Shown one piece after another: positions 23,478-31,990 of a stretch of DNA of 37,134 bases. The notes beneath the pieces were generated by a model that ran no database searches, had not been told where the DNA came from, and saw only the letters and a list, made by a program, of their open reading frames with translations. The stretch's first letter is position 1. Each line of letters begins with the position of its first letter. The stretch comes from Chloroflexota bacterium. GTDB lineage: Bacteria; Chloroflexota; Dormibacteria; Dormibacterales; Dormibacteraceae. The stretch covers positions 1 through 37,134 of the forward strand of contig VBEF01000028.1 of NCBI GenBank assembly GCA_005881275.1. Reading direction: 5' to 3'. The position numbers and the translations under genes were made by a program.

Positions 23478-24668
23478 TTAAGGGCGAAGCGCGCGCAGGG
23501 CGACCAGGCCTCGCTCGATCGTCTCGATTTTCTTGGGAAAGCTGAACCTGATGTGCCGTCGACCCAAAGCGGGGTCGTGATAGAAGCTGGACGCGGGAAC
23601 GGTCGCCACCGCCGCCTCCTCGACCAAGCGTCGCGCGAAGGACACGTCGTCCGAGGCGCCGAGGGAGTCGATTCCCGCCATGACGTAATAGGCCCCATCG
23701 GGGGCCGACACCTCGAAACCGCAATCTCGCAGTCCATCCACGATCGCGTCCCGCCGCTCCTGGTAGTCGCCGAGGAGCTCCACATAAAAGGACGCGGGCA
23801 GATCCAGCGCCTCGGCGACCGCGATCTGCAAAGGATGCGCCGCACCCACGGTGAGGAAGTCGTGCACCTTGCGAATGCCGGCCGTCAGCGCGGGCGGAGC
23901 GATCAACCAGCCGATACGCCATCCGGTGACCGAATACGTCTTGCTTGCGCCGCTGATGGTGATCGTTCGCTCGGCCATGCCAGGCAGCGTCGCGATGCTG
24001 ATGTGAAGACCGCGATAGACGAGATGCTCGTAGATCTCGTCGGTGATCGCGATCGCGTCGTGCTCGACGCACTGCCGCGAGATCAGCTCGAGCTCCGATT
24101 GTGAGTAGACCTTGCCCGTCGGGTTGTGCGGCGTGTTGATGACGATGGCTCGCGTCTTGTCGGTGAAGGCGGCGCGCAGCTCGTCCGGATCGAACGACCA
24201 GTCCGGTGGCCGCAGCGGAACGTAGCGCGGTACGGCGCCGCTGATCACACAGTCGGGACCGTAGTTCTCATAGAACGGCTCGAAGATGATCACCTCGTCG
24301 CCGGGATCGACCGCGGCAAGCATGGCCGCGATCATCGCCTCGGTCGCGCCGCACGATACGGTCACCTCGCGCTCTGGGTCGACCGCCCGACCCCAGGCGG
24401 CCGTCTGCTTTCGCGCGATCGCGTTCCTTAGCTGCGGCGCTCCCCACGTCGTCGCGTACTGGTTGTAGCCACCACGCAGGGCGCGGGTGGCGGCGTCGAG
24501 GAGGCGCCCGTCAGGATCGAAATCCGGGAATCCCTGGGCGAAGTTGATCGCCCGCTCGGGACCGTGCAGGGCGAGGTTGAGGCGGGTCATCTCACGGATG
24601 ACCGATTCCGTGAAGCTCTCGGCCTTCAGCGAGAGGCCGATCGAAGATCTAGTGTCCGGGATCAGCAC
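23478..24668 (-). CDS. PLP-dependent class I/II aminotransferase
   Basis: A 396-aa fold-type I aminotransferase. Visible elements are NFAQGFPDFDPD, CGATEAMIAAMLAAVDPGDEV, NTPHNPTGKVYS, ITDEIYEHLVY, and the PLP lysine Lys243 in SGASKTYSVTGWRIGW, with a carboxylate-binding Arg in HIRFSFPKK. The pattern is closest to the kynurenine/methionine-oxoglutarate aminotransferase subgroup, but the amino acid is not determined. It is the last gene of an operon with the dehydratase, EamA transporter and dtd, and overlaps the CBS gene by 20 nt. The stop lies in a CTTAACAGGC word shared with the 17-bp repeats. Confidence 0.9.
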   Translation of the reverse strand: MLIPDTRSSIGLSLKAESFTESVIREMTRLNLALHGPERAINFAQGFPDFDPDGRLLDAATRALRGGYNQYATTWGAPQLRNAIARKQTAAWGRAVDPEREVTVSCGATEAMIAAMLAAVDPGDEVIIFEPFYENYGPDCVISGAVPRYVPLRPPDWSFDPDELRAAFTDKTRAIVINTPHNPTGKVYSQSELELISRQCVEHDAIAITDEIYEHLVYRGLHISIATLPGMAERTITISGASKTYSVTGWRIGWLIAPPALTAGIRKVHDFLTVGAAHPLQIAVAEALDLPASFYVELLGDYQERRDAIVDGLRDCGFEVSAPDGAYYVMAGIDSLGASDDVSFARRLVEEAAVATVPASSFYHDPALGRRHIRFSFPKKIETIERGLVALRALRP

Positions 24669-25116
24669 GCTCCAGGTGCAACTCGGTGCTCGAGCACGAG
24701 TAGCAGCGCGCGGGCCGTTCCAGGCTCCGCTCCCACCAGCCGCAGACCGCGCACGTCCACCGCGTCTTGGCGAAGAAGTCGAGCACGTCGGAGCGGCTGA
24801 GGAGGCCGACCATCTTGCCGCCCCTGATGACCGGCACGCGGCGGATGCGTTCGCCGATGAGCAGCCGCGCCGCCTCGTCGATTCCGGTCTCCTCGGTGAC
24901 GGAGATGACGCGCGGGCTCATGATGTCGCGCGCGACCTTTCCCTTCTTGGAGAAGACGTCCGTCTCGGAAACTATGCCGACGACGTGACCCTCGTTGGCG
25001 ACGACAGGCGCACCCGTGATGCGCTTCGACAAGAGCGTGGCGGCGATCTCGTCCACCGGTGTGTCTTCGCGAAACGTGATCACGTTTCGTGTCATCACTT
25101 CTTTGACCGGGATCAT
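24649..25116 (-). CDS. tandem CBS-domain protein with C-terminal zinc ribbon
   Basis: A 155-aa protein. Two CBS motifs span about 1-58 (VKEVMTRNVITFREDTPVDE, GHVVGIVSETDVFSK) and 64-116 (DIMSPRVISVTEETGIDEAA, MVGLLSRSDVLDFF). A four-cysteine ribbon follows (Cys122, Cys125, Cys138, Cys141). CBS pairs sense adenosyl nucleotides; the ribbon suggests a protein or nucleic-acid contact. The ATG at 25116 overlaps the dehydratase stop (ATGA), linking it to amino-acid metabolism. The partner is unknown. Confidence 0.85.
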   Translation of the reverse strand: MIPVKEVMTRNVITFREDTPVDEIAATLLSKRITGAPVVANEGHVVGIVSETDVFSKKGKVARDIMSPRVISVTEETGIDEAARLLIGERIRRVPVIRGGKMVGLLSRSDVLDFFAKTRWTCAVCGWWERSLERPARCYSCSSTELHLERADPGH

Positions 25117-26075
25117 GAGGTTCCGAGCAGTGTAGCCACGGTCTGCAGGTTGGCGTTGCCGCCGCTGAGGATCAGACCGGTGCGGCCCTTCGGCAGCTTG
25201 CCCGATAGATGGGCGGCGAGCGCGAGCGCGCCGGTCGGCTCGAGCGCGAGATGGAGGCGCGACCACGCCACCCGAGCCGCGTTGGCGATCTCGTCCTCGG
25301 TCACGGTGACGATCTCGTCCACGAGCCGGTTGGCAAACATCACCTCGAAGTTACGCGCGCCGATGGCGGTGGTGCGCACGCCGTCGGCCAGGGTTTTAGG
25401 AGACCCGGGGAGCGTCTGTATGCTGCCGGCTTTCCAGGTCCGGTAGGCGTCGTCGGCCGCCTCGGGCTCCACGCCGATGACTTTGACCCCAGCTCTGTGG
25501 CTTTTCGCCGAGATCGCGGTGCCAGAGAGCAGTCCTCCTCCCCCGCAAGGCGCCCCGATCACGTCGAGGTCCGGCTCGTCCTCGAGCAGCTCGCGCGCCG
25601 CCGTGGCCTGGCCATGGATGACGTTCCAGTCATTGAAGGGATGAACGAGCACGAACCCGCGCTCGGCCATCTCCTCGCGCAGGCGCTGCTCCCGGTTGGC
25701 GAAGGTGATGCCCTCCTGGATGACCTCGGCCCCCAAGGCGCGCGTGGCCGCGACCTTGGCCGGATTCGCGTCCTCCGGGATGAGGATCAACGCGGGCAGC
25801 CCAACGGTAGCGGCGGCCAGCGCAACCGCCTGCGCATGGTTGCCCGAGCTGACGGCGATCACGCCTTTCGGCCGCTCGCCCGCCTCGAACAGCGACAGCA
25901 CCGCGTTGAACGCGCCGCGTGGCTTGAACGAACCGGTGACCTGGAAACACTCGGGTTTGAGTCTGAGGTTGGGGTCGAGGTCGGTGGTCAGCGTGGGCGT
26001 GCGTCGAACGTGCTCGCGGATTCGCCCCGAGGCAAGCCGAACCTGTTCGACATGCTGGGCGAGATATTCCCTCAA
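25113..26075 (-). CDS. threonine/serine dehydratase-like PLP enzyme (fold type II)
   Basis: A 320-aa enzyme, probably threonine ammonia-lyase, serine dehydratase or a racemase. Lys51 in CFQVTGSFKPRGAFNA binds PLP; SSGNHAQAVALAA, CGGGGLLSG and the C-terminal SGGNANL are typical. There is no C-terminal ACT domain, so it should not be the isoleucine-inhibited biosynthetic form. The start is TTG at 26075, inside TTGA with the transporter stop, which fits the family N-terminus exactly. Confidence 0.9.
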   Translation of the reverse strand: MREYLAQHVEQVRLASGRIREHVRRTPTLTTDLDPNLRLKPECFQVTGSFKPRGAFNAVLSLFEAGERPKGVIAVSSGNHAQAVALAAATVGLPALILIPEDANPAKVAATRALGAEVIQEGITFANREQRLREEMAERGFVLVHPFNDWNVIHGQATAARELLEDEPDLDVIGAPCGGGGLLSGTAISAKSHRAGVKVIGVEPEAADDAYRTWKAGSIQTLPGSPKTLADGVRTTAIGARNFEVMFANRLVDEIVTVTEDEIANAARVAWSRLHLALEPTGALALAAHLSGKLPKGRTGLILSGGNANLQTVATLLGTS

Positions 26076-27004
26076 GCCGCGGCCGAGTCCCGCTCTACGA
26101 CAGGCTCGCGACGGGGCATCCGTCGCAGGTTCACGAGCAGGATGCCCGCGAGGATCACGATCATGCCGGCGACGATCGTCACGCTCACGGTCTCGTGGAG
26201 CAGAAGGGCGCCCCAGAACACGGCGGTGACAGGCACAACGTATGTGACCCCAGCGGCACGAACCGCGCCCAGCGTGTTCATCACGTAGTAGTAGAGGAGA
26301 TAAGCGACGCCCGTTCCGATCGCGCCGAGGGCGATGACAGCCGCGAGCGAGAGGGCGTGGACGTGGATGTACGGAAGCGACGGCGCTGCGATTGGGATCG
26401 CGAAGAGGACACTCGCGGCGAGCTGTCCGAGGCTGATCTCGAACACGCTCACATTTCGCATCTTGCGGCGCTGGTACATCGCGTTGACGGCGTAGGAGAG
26501 CGACGCCACGAGAACCGCCAGCGCGCCAAGGACGTTGCCCGAAAGCCCGTGCGCCGCCAGGTCCGGATAAACGAGCACGACAACGCCGGCGAATCCGATG
26601 ACGACGCCCACGTAGTTCACGACCGTGGGCCGCTCCGTGGGCATGACCCAGTAGATGAGGACCGCGGTCCACAACGTGGTCGTCGAGTTGAGGATGCTGG
26701 CGAGGCCGCTCGAGATTCGCTCCTCACCCCATCCGATCGAGACCCACGGGATGACCGCGTTGGTCACCGCCATGATCCCAAAGCCGAACAGCCTGCCTCT
26801 CCATCCAGGCCCGAGGAGCGGTTTCCGAAGAGCGATCACGATCAACGCGAGAGCGACAAATCCAGAGATCGAGCGAAACAAGAGCAGGGCGGTAGGTCCC
26901 AGGTCTTGCACGGCCAGCTTGATGGCGAGGAAAGAGCCGCCCCAGATCAAGGCCAGGGAGATGAACGCCAAGTAAGGAAGGAAGCGGCTCCTCGATTCAG
27001 ACAC
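26072..27004 (-). CDS. EamA-family (DMT superfamily) transporter
   Basis: A 310-aa protein with ten predicted membrane helices in two EamA repeats. LAFISLALIWGGSFLAIKLA opens the first, and GALAVLVASLSYAVNAMYQRR opens the second. Such proteins export amino acids or related metabolites. Its place between dtd and the dehydratase suggests an amino-acid substrate, which is inference. The GTG at 27004 overlaps the dtd stop by 8 nt and removes 16 residues of read-through. Confidence 0.88.
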   Translation of the reverse strand: MSESRSRFLPYLAFISLALIWGGSFLAIKLAVQDLGPTALLLFRSISGFVALALIVIALRKPLLGPGWRGRLFGFGIMAVTNAVIPWVSIGWGEERISSGLASILNSTTTLWTAVLIYWVMPTERPTVVNYVGVVIGFAGVVVLVYPDLAAHGLSGNVLGALAVLVASLSYAVNAMYQRRKMRNVSVFEISLGQLAASVLFAIPIAAPSLPYIHVHALSLAAVIALGAIGTGVAYLLYYYVMNTLGAVRAAGVTYVVPVTAVFWGALLLHETVSVTIVAGMIVILAGILLVNLRRMPRREPVVERDSAAA

Positions 27005-27464
27005 GAGTCGGCCACTCGTCTGTGGAGAGCACGAGCGTGACTGGCCCGTCATTCTCGATGGTCACCCGCATGTCTGCCCCAAAGCTACCGGTCTGCGTCT
27101 GTATTCCCCGGGCCCGGAACTGCTGGACGAACGCCTCGTAGAGCTGTTCGGCCCGCGCTGGGTCGCCCGCCTTCAACAGGCTCGGCCGCCGGCCGCGGCT
27201 CATATCGGCGAACAGCGTGAACTGCGACACGATCAGGGCCGAGCCATGCACGTCGACCAAGCTGAGGTTCATCTTCCCCGCCTCGTCCGCGAACACACGC
27301 AGATCCATGATCTTGTCCGCCAGGCGCCTGACCGCGCTTGCCTCGTCATCACCTGCAGCACCCACCAACAACACGAATCCGTGGCCGATGGTTGCACGGT
27401 GCTCTGTCCCTCCGTCCTCCCAGCTCACCAGGCCGGAGGCGGCGCGCTGCGCGACTACGCGCAA
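26997..27464 (-). CDS. dtd: D-aminoacyl-tRNA deacylase
   Basis: A 155-aa DTD-type enzyme that removes D-amino acids (and glycine) from mischarged tRNA. Key motifs are present: MRVVAQRA at the start, SQFTLFADMSRGRRPS in the middle, and NDGPVTLVL at the end, which forms the Gly-cisPro-type pocket with the first motif. The start codon is TTG at 27464. It is the first gene of the amino-acid operon, separated from accA by about 146 nt. Confidence 0.92.
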   Translation of the reverse strand: MRVVAQRAASGLVSWEDGGTEHRATIGHGFVLLVGAAGDDEASAVRRLADKIMDLRVFADEAGKMNLSLVDVHGSALIVSQFTLFADMSRGRRPSLLKAGDPARAEQLYEAFVQQFRARGIQTQTGSFGADMRVTIENDGPVTLVLSTDEWPTRV

Positions 27465-27493
27465 CTAATCAACCAGAACAGAGTGCGGCTGGA

Positions 27494-27512
27494 GGCCGGG
27501 TTCATCCCGGCC
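27494..27512. terminator. hairpin between accA and dtd
   Basis: GGCCGGG-TTCAT-CCCGGCC, perfect seven-base arms with a five-base loop. It sits after accA on the minus strand and could end the fab operon; no T run follows. Confidence 0.45.
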
Positions 27513-27583
27513 GTCTCCCAGACGTTCAGCTTCCAGACGCCTCCCAGGGTCGCGGCCAACCCCCAGGAGGGGGTCCCGCGGGG

Positions 27584-27599
27584 GAGGACCGCAGTCCTC
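27584..27599. terminator. second hairpin just after accA
   Basis: GAGGAC-CGCA-GTCCTC, perfect six-base arms, 12 bases after the accA stop on the minus strand. With the hairpin at 27494 it makes a plausible intrinsic termination zone without a T tract. Confidence 0.45.
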
Positions 27600-27610
27600 A
27601 CCCGCGCCGT

Positions 27611-28435
27611 TTAATCAATCTTCGGGCCGAAATGGGGCTCGGCCTGGATGAGGGAGTCGATGTAGCGGAAACGGTCGTAGCGGTGCTGCAGCAGCTGCGA
27701 AGGAGGTTCGTCCAGGAGCGGCTTCATGTGGCGATACAGCGCCCCGTCCAGCGATTGCGCCGCCGCATCGTAGTCCGCGCTGGCGCTTCCCTTCGGCTCC
27801 GCCACGACCTCCTCGACCACGCCCATCGCCACGATCTCGCGCGAGGTCAGCTGCAGCTGCTCCGCGGCCTCGACCTTGCGGGTGTTGTCGCGCCACACGA
27901 TGGAGGCGGCCGCCTCGGGCGACGCGACCGAATAGATCGAGTTCTCGAGCATGATCACCCTGTCCGCGACGCCCATGCCCAGCGCGCCGCCGCTCCCGCC
28001 CTCGCCGATCACCGCCGCGACTATTGGGACCGGAATGCGGAACCAATCCATGATCGCGTTCGCGATCGCGGCGGCGATGCCGCGCTCTTCAGCGCCGGCT
28101 CCGGGATAGGCGCCGGGCGTGTCGATCAAAGAGATGATCGGAAAACCGAACTTCGCCGCGTGGTGGGCGAGCCGAAGCGCCTTGCGGTAACCCTCGGGAT
28201 GCATCATCCCCCAGTTCCGCGCCACGCGCTCTTTGAGGCTGCGGCCCTTCTGGTGGCCGAGGAAGATCGTCGTCCGCCCGTGCCATGTGCCGACTCCGCC
28301 GACCAGCGCCGGATCGTCAGCCGACAGCCGATCGCCATGCAGCTCGATGAAATCAGGCGCGAGGCGCCGGATGTAGTCGAGCGAGTACGGGCGGTCCGGA
28401 TGTCGCGCGAGCTCGACGATCTCCCACACGCTCAT
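27611..28435 (-). CDS. accA: acetyl-CoA carboxylase carboxyltransferase subunit alpha
   Basis: A 274-aa AccA, which with AccD transfers the carboxyl group from biotin to acetyl-CoA, giving malonyl-CoA. Conserved segments are WEIVELARHPDRPYSLDYI, GHQKGRSLKERVARNWGMM, LIDTPGAYPGAGAEERG and VIGEGGSGGALGMGVAD. It lacks the N-terminal helical region of about 60 residues found in E. coli AccA, as do other short forms. The ATG at 28435 overlaps the accD stop (ATGA), so equal amounts are likely made. accB and accC are not in the window. Confidence 0.95.
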   Translation of the reverse strand: MSVWEIVELARHPDRPYSLDYIRRLAPDFIELHGDRLSADDPALVGGVGTWHGRTTIFLGHQKGRSLKERVARNWGMMHPEGYRKALRLAHHAAKFGFPIISLIDTPGAYPGAGAEERGIAAAIANAIMDWFRIPVPIVAAVIGEGGSGGALGMGVADRVIMLENSIYSVASPEAAASIVWRDNTRKVEAAEQLQLTSREIVAMGVVEEVVAEPKGSASADYDAAAQSLDGALYRHMKPLLDEPPSQLLQHRYDRFRYIDSLIQAEPHFGPKID

Positions 28436-29262
28436 GAGTACATCTCCAGCAGATGCGCCAGCAAGGGCCGCAGCTCTGTCCGAGGCACGACCATGTCGAC
28501 CTGCCCGTGAGCCATCTGGAACTCGGCGCTCTGGAAGCCGGGAGGAAGGTCGGCGTAGGTCGCCTGCTTGATGACCCGCGGACCCGTGAAGCCGATCGCG
28601 GCACCGGGCTCGGCGATGTTGATGTCTCCCAACAGAGCGATTGACGCCGCGGTTCCGCCAAAGGTGGGATCGGTCAAGACCGAGAAGAAAGGCACGCCCG
28701 AGGAATGCAAACGCCCCACCGCCGCGTTGACCTTGGCCAGCTGCATGAGGGCGAGGACGCCCTCCTGCATGCGAGCGCCGCCCGACGCGGACACCAGCAC
28801 GTACGGGGTGCCGGACGATGCAGCCTGCTCCAGGCCGCGGGCGAGGCGCTCGCCGGCGACGATGGAGAGTGTTCCCCCGACGAATTGGAAGTCGAAGGTG
28901 GCGAGCCAGATCGGTTTGTTCGCGAGCGTGCACGTGCCGGTGCGCAGGGCTTCGTTGAGGCCATCCTCAAGAAGACGCTCGACCGTCTCCTGGTAGGGCT
29001 TAGGGACGGTCCAGTTCAACAGGTCGTGCGAGCGAACGTCGCTCCATCGCTCTTGCCAGGATCCCCTGTCCGCGATCAAGGGGATCCAGACATCAGCCGC
29101 GAGACGGAAGTGGTGGCCGCAGTTCAGGCACACGTAGTTGTGCGAGCGCAGCTCCTCCGTTTCGAGCGCGATGCCGCAGCCCGGGCAGTTCGTCGGCAGC
29201 AGGATCTCGGGTAGGTCGCCGCCCTGGATCGCGACCTCGCGCCGGCCTTCAGCGATCGCCAT
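28432..29262 (-). CDS. accD: acetyl-CoA carboxylase carboxyltransferase subunit beta
   Basis: A 276-aa AccD. The N-terminal zinc ribbon has Cys26, Cys29, Cys45 and Cys48 (NCPGCG, VCLNCGHHFRL). The carboxyltransferase core has PYVLVSASGGARMQEGVLAL, VLTDPTFGGTAASIALLGD and EPGAAIGFTGPRVI. The ATG at 29262 shares one base with the fabG stop. It pairs with AccA next door. Confidence 0.95.
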   Translation of the reverse strand: MAIAEGRREVAIQGGDLPEILLPTNCPGCGIALETEELRSHNYVCLNCGHHFRLAADVWIPLIADRGSWQERWSDVRSHDLLNWTVPKPYQETVERLLEDGLNEALRTGTCTLANKPIWLATFDFQFVGGTLSIVAGERLARGLEQAASSGTPYVLVSASGGARMQEGVLALMQLAKVNAAVGRLHSSGVPFFSVLTDPTFGGTAASIALLGDINIAEPGAAIGFTGPRVIKQATYADLPPGFQSAEFQMAHGQVDMVVPRTELRPLLAHLLEMYS

Positions 29263-29990
29263 CAGAGTGAAAGTCCTCCGTCCACGGCGAGCACCTGGCC
29301 GGTGACGAAGCCCGCGCGCTCCGAGCAAAAGAAGACGACCGCCGCGGCGACTTCGTCCGCCGTGCCCTCGCGTTTGATCGGCGTCAGCTTCACGAGCTCA
29401 CCTACCATCTCGTCGGTCAACGAACCCCTCGTCAGCTCCGTCCGCACGTACCCCGGAGCGACCGCGTTGCATGTGATGTTGCGCGAACCGTACTCGCGGG
29501 CGACCGATTTGGTAAATCCGATGAGTCCGGCCTTGGCGGCGGCGTAGTTTGACTGGCCGGCGTTTCCTGTCAGACCCACGATCGACGAGATGTTGACGAT
29601 GCGCCCCCAGCGCGCGCGCATCATGCCGGACATGATGGCAGCGCGGGTCGTCGCGAAGGCAGACAGCAAGTCGGTCCGGATCAGGTCCTCCCAGTCAGGA
29701 GGCGACATCTGGATCAGCAGCTTGTCGCGCACCGCGCCGGCGTTGTTGACGAGGACGTCGACCTTGCCGATTGCCTTGAACATCGCTTCGACCTGCGCAG
29801 GGTCCCCGACGTCAGCCTTGTGCGCGGCGGCGTTGGGCAGGGACGAGGCTGTCTCCTCGGCGGCGGCCGCATCCGAGCGGTAGTTCACGACCACCCGCGC
29901 TCCCATTCCGGCCAGGGCCTGGCTGATCGAGCGGCCGATGCCTTTCCCGCCGCCGGTGACCAGTGCGGTCTTGCCGTCCAGATCGCCCAC
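29262..29990 (-). CDS. fabG: 3-oxoacyl-ACP reductase, SDR family, with Asn-to-Asp in the catalytic tetrad
   Basis: A 242-aa NADPH-dependent reductase of fatty-acid elongation. TGGGKGIGR binds the cofactor, NNAG is at 82-85, and Ser136, Tyr149 and Lys153 (NISSIVG, SNYAAAKAG) form the active site. The fourth tetrad residue, Asn in the usual TNLxSxF segment, is Asp107 here (IRTDLLSAF); the codon reads GAC. The start is GTG 29990, directly abutting the fabD stop. Position in the fab operon supports the assignment despite the substitution. Confidence 0.92.
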   Translation of the reverse strand: MGDLDGKTALVTGGGKGIGRSISQALAGMGARVVVNYRSDAAAAEETASSLPNAAAHKADVGDPAQVEAMFKAIGKVDVLVNNAGAVRDKLLIQMSPPDWEDLIRTDLLSAFATTRAAIMSGMMRARWGRIVNISSIVGLTGNAGQSNYAAAKAGLIGFTKSVAREYGSRNITCNAVAPGYVRTELTRGSLTDEMVGELVKLTPIKREGTADEVAAAVVFFCSERAGFVTGQVLAVDGGLSL

Positions 29991-30938
29991 CTATGCAGTC
30001 GTGGGTCCCGCGAAATCCACAAACAGCTCGTCTGCGTTCCAGGTGTCGACGCCCGGGATGTGCTTGGCGGCGAGGCTGGCAAGCACCCGGCCGGGTCCGA
30101 GCTCGACGACGGTGCGAACCTTCATCGCGCGCATCGCAACCATCGTTCGGGCCCAGTCGACCTGGCGCAACATCTGGAGCCGGAGCTCCTCCTGCAGGGC
30201 GGTGACCGTGCGCAGGGCTTCGCCGGAGGCGTTGGCCAGAATCGGAATCGAGGGAGCCTTCAGCGGAAGCTTGTCCACCGCCCTTCGGAACGCCGCGGCT
30301 GCGGCCTCCATCAGGGGCGTGTGTGCTGCAAGCGGGATGGTCAGGATGAGGGCGCGCCGTGCGCCGGCTGCCAGGGCGAGCCGCTCGGCTTGCTGCACCG
30401 CGGGCATCTCACCGGAGAGGACGAACTGCACGTCCGCGTTGCGGTTCGCGACCCACAGCCTGCCATGCTGCGAAGCTTCGATCCGAATCCGCTCGACCGC
30501 TGACTCTTCCAGGCCGACGATCGCGATCATCCCGACGTGGGCTCCCGCCGCCTCGGCCATGACGCGGCCGCGCTCCTTGACGAGGAGCAGCGCGGTCTCC
30601 CATGGAATCGAGCCGGCGGCGGCCAGCGATGCGATCTCTCCGAGGCTGTGCCCGGCCGTGACGCTGACGTTCTCCAGGCCGTAGCTCTCGCGCCACACCT
30701 CGTAAGCCGCCCAGCAAACGGTCATCACGCACGGCTGGATGACGTCGGTGCGGTTCAGCTCCTCGACGGGACCGTCGAAGCACAGCTTCCGCACGGGCAT
30801 CTCGAGCACCTGTTCGGCGCGCTCGAACACCCGGCGGGCCGCCGGGTAGCGGTCGTAAAGATTCTTGCCCATGCCCGGCTTCTGGACACCCTGGCCAGGA
30901 AAGAGCAGAGCGATGGGTCCGGCGAGTTTTATCCCCAT
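29991..30938 (-). CDS. fabD: malonyl-CoA:ACP transacylase
   Basis: A 315-aa enzyme that loads malonyl groups onto ACP. LLFPGQGVQKPGMG opens the protein, and the nucleophile is Ser98 in TAGHSLGEIASL. A conserved Arg lies in the VKERGRVMAEA segment, and His in IPLAAHTPLME completes the dyad. The start is ATG 30938, 9 nt after fabH. Confidence 0.94.
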   Translation of the reverse strand: MGIKLAGPIALLFPGQGVQKPGMGKNLYDRYPAARRVFERAEQVLEMPVRKLCFDGPVEELNRTDVIQPCVMTVCWAAYEVWRESYGLENVSVTAGHSLGEIASLAAAGSIPWETALLLVKERGRVMAEAAGAHVGMIAIVGLEESAVERIRIEASQHGRLWVANRNADVQFVLSGEMPAVQQAERLALAAGARRALILTIPLAAHTPLMEAAAAAFRRAVDKLPLKAPSIPILANASGEALRTVTALQEELRLQMLRQVDWARTMVAMRAMKVRTVVELGPGRVLASLAAKHIPGVDTWNADELFVDFAGPTTA

Positions 30939-30947
30939 GTCATCTGA

Positions 30948-31985
30948 TCAGGCCCACTTCAAAAGCGTCGCGCCCCAGGTGAGGCCCGAGCCGAAACCCG
31001 CGAGAAGCACGTGGTCGCCCGACTTGACGCGACGGTTGCGAATGGCCTCCTCCAGCGCGAGCGGAATCGAGGCGCTCGAGGTGTTGCCGTACTCGTCGAT
31101 ATTGACCGCGACCCGCTCGATCGGCAGGCCGATGCGGCGCGCGGCAGCGTCGATGATGCGGAAGTTGGCCTGGTGCGGGACCCACAGGTCGATCTCGTCC
31201 AGGCCGACCCCAGCCGCCTGGCAGACCTCGGTCGCCTGGCGGATGAAGATGTCGACCGCGAACTTGAACACGTCAGGACCGACCATGTCGATGAACGGCG
31301 CCGGGTCCTTGGCGGCGTAAGCGCCTTTCTCGATGTTGCCGGCCGTCACCTGGGCGTAGCCGCGGCCGTCCGAGCCGAGGCACCAGCTGAGGAAGCCCGC
31401 GCCCTTCGGCGCCGCCTTCACTACAGCCGCGCCCGCGCCGTCGCCGAAGATCACGGCGGTGCCGCGGTCGGAGTAATTGAGCATCCGCGACAGGACCTCG
31501 GCGCCCACCACCAGAACGGTGTCGGCGCGCTCGCTCGCGATGAACGAATCCGCGATCGAGAGCGCGTAGACAAAGCTCGTGCAGGCCGCGAGCGTGTCCC
31601 AGGCCACGGCGCCGGGAGCGTCCAGCTCGTTCTGAACGCGACATGCGACCGACGGAAACGGTCCGTCCGGCGAGGATGTGCCGACGAGAATCATGTCCAG
31701 GTCTTTGGCGCTGACGCCCGCTGCGTCGAGGGCAGAGCGCGCCGCTTTTGTCGCGAGGTCGAAGGTGGTTGTCCCTTCCGCCGCGATGTGGCGCCGGTGG
31801 ATGCCCGTGCGCTCGGTGATCCACTTGTCCGACGTGTCCATCATCTTCTCAAGGTCGAAGTTGCTGAGCACCCTGTCCGGCGCGTAAACGCCCACGCCGG
31901 CGATGGCGCTCGGGCGACCCTTCGCCTTGAAGGAGCGGAGCGGCACCGCGTCCGACCGGGTGCGGTAGCTGGTGGTGATCGCCAT
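30948..31985 (-). CDS. fabH: beta-ketoacyl-ACP synthase III
   Basis: A 345-aa enzyme that starts fatty-acid synthesis by condensing acyl-CoA with malonyl-ACP. The triad is Cys135 (DTLAACTSFVYAL), His271 (WVPHQANFRI) and Asn301 (YGNTSSASIP). It carries an N-terminal extension of about 25 residues before AIAGVGVYAPDRVL. The ATG at 31985 lies five bases after the acpP stop. Substrate preference (straight or branched) cannot be read from the sequence. Confidence 0.95.
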   Translation of the reverse strand: MAITTSYRTRSDAVPLRSFKAKGRPSAIAGVGVYAPDRVLSNFDLEKMMDTSDKWITERTGIHRRHIAAEGTTTFDLATKAARSALDAAGVSAKDLDMILVGTSSPDGPFPSVACRVQNELDAPGAVAWDTLAACTSFVYALSIADSFIASERADTVLVVGAEVLSRMLNYSDRGTAVIFGDGAGAAVVKAAPKGAGFLSWCLGSDGRGYAQVTAGNIEKGAYAAKDPAPFIDMVGPDVFKFAVDIFIRQATEVCQAAGVGLDEIDLWVPHQANFRIIDAAARRIGLPIERVAVNIDEYGNTSSASIPLALEEAIRNRRVKSGDHVLLAGFGSGLTWGATLLKWA

Positions 31986-31990
31986 CGGCT

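Noticed and set aside
27338-28510. Plus-strand frame opposite dtd and accA
   Set aside because: Runs through two conserved genes and the terminator-like hairpins; composition is that of antisense GC-rich DNA.
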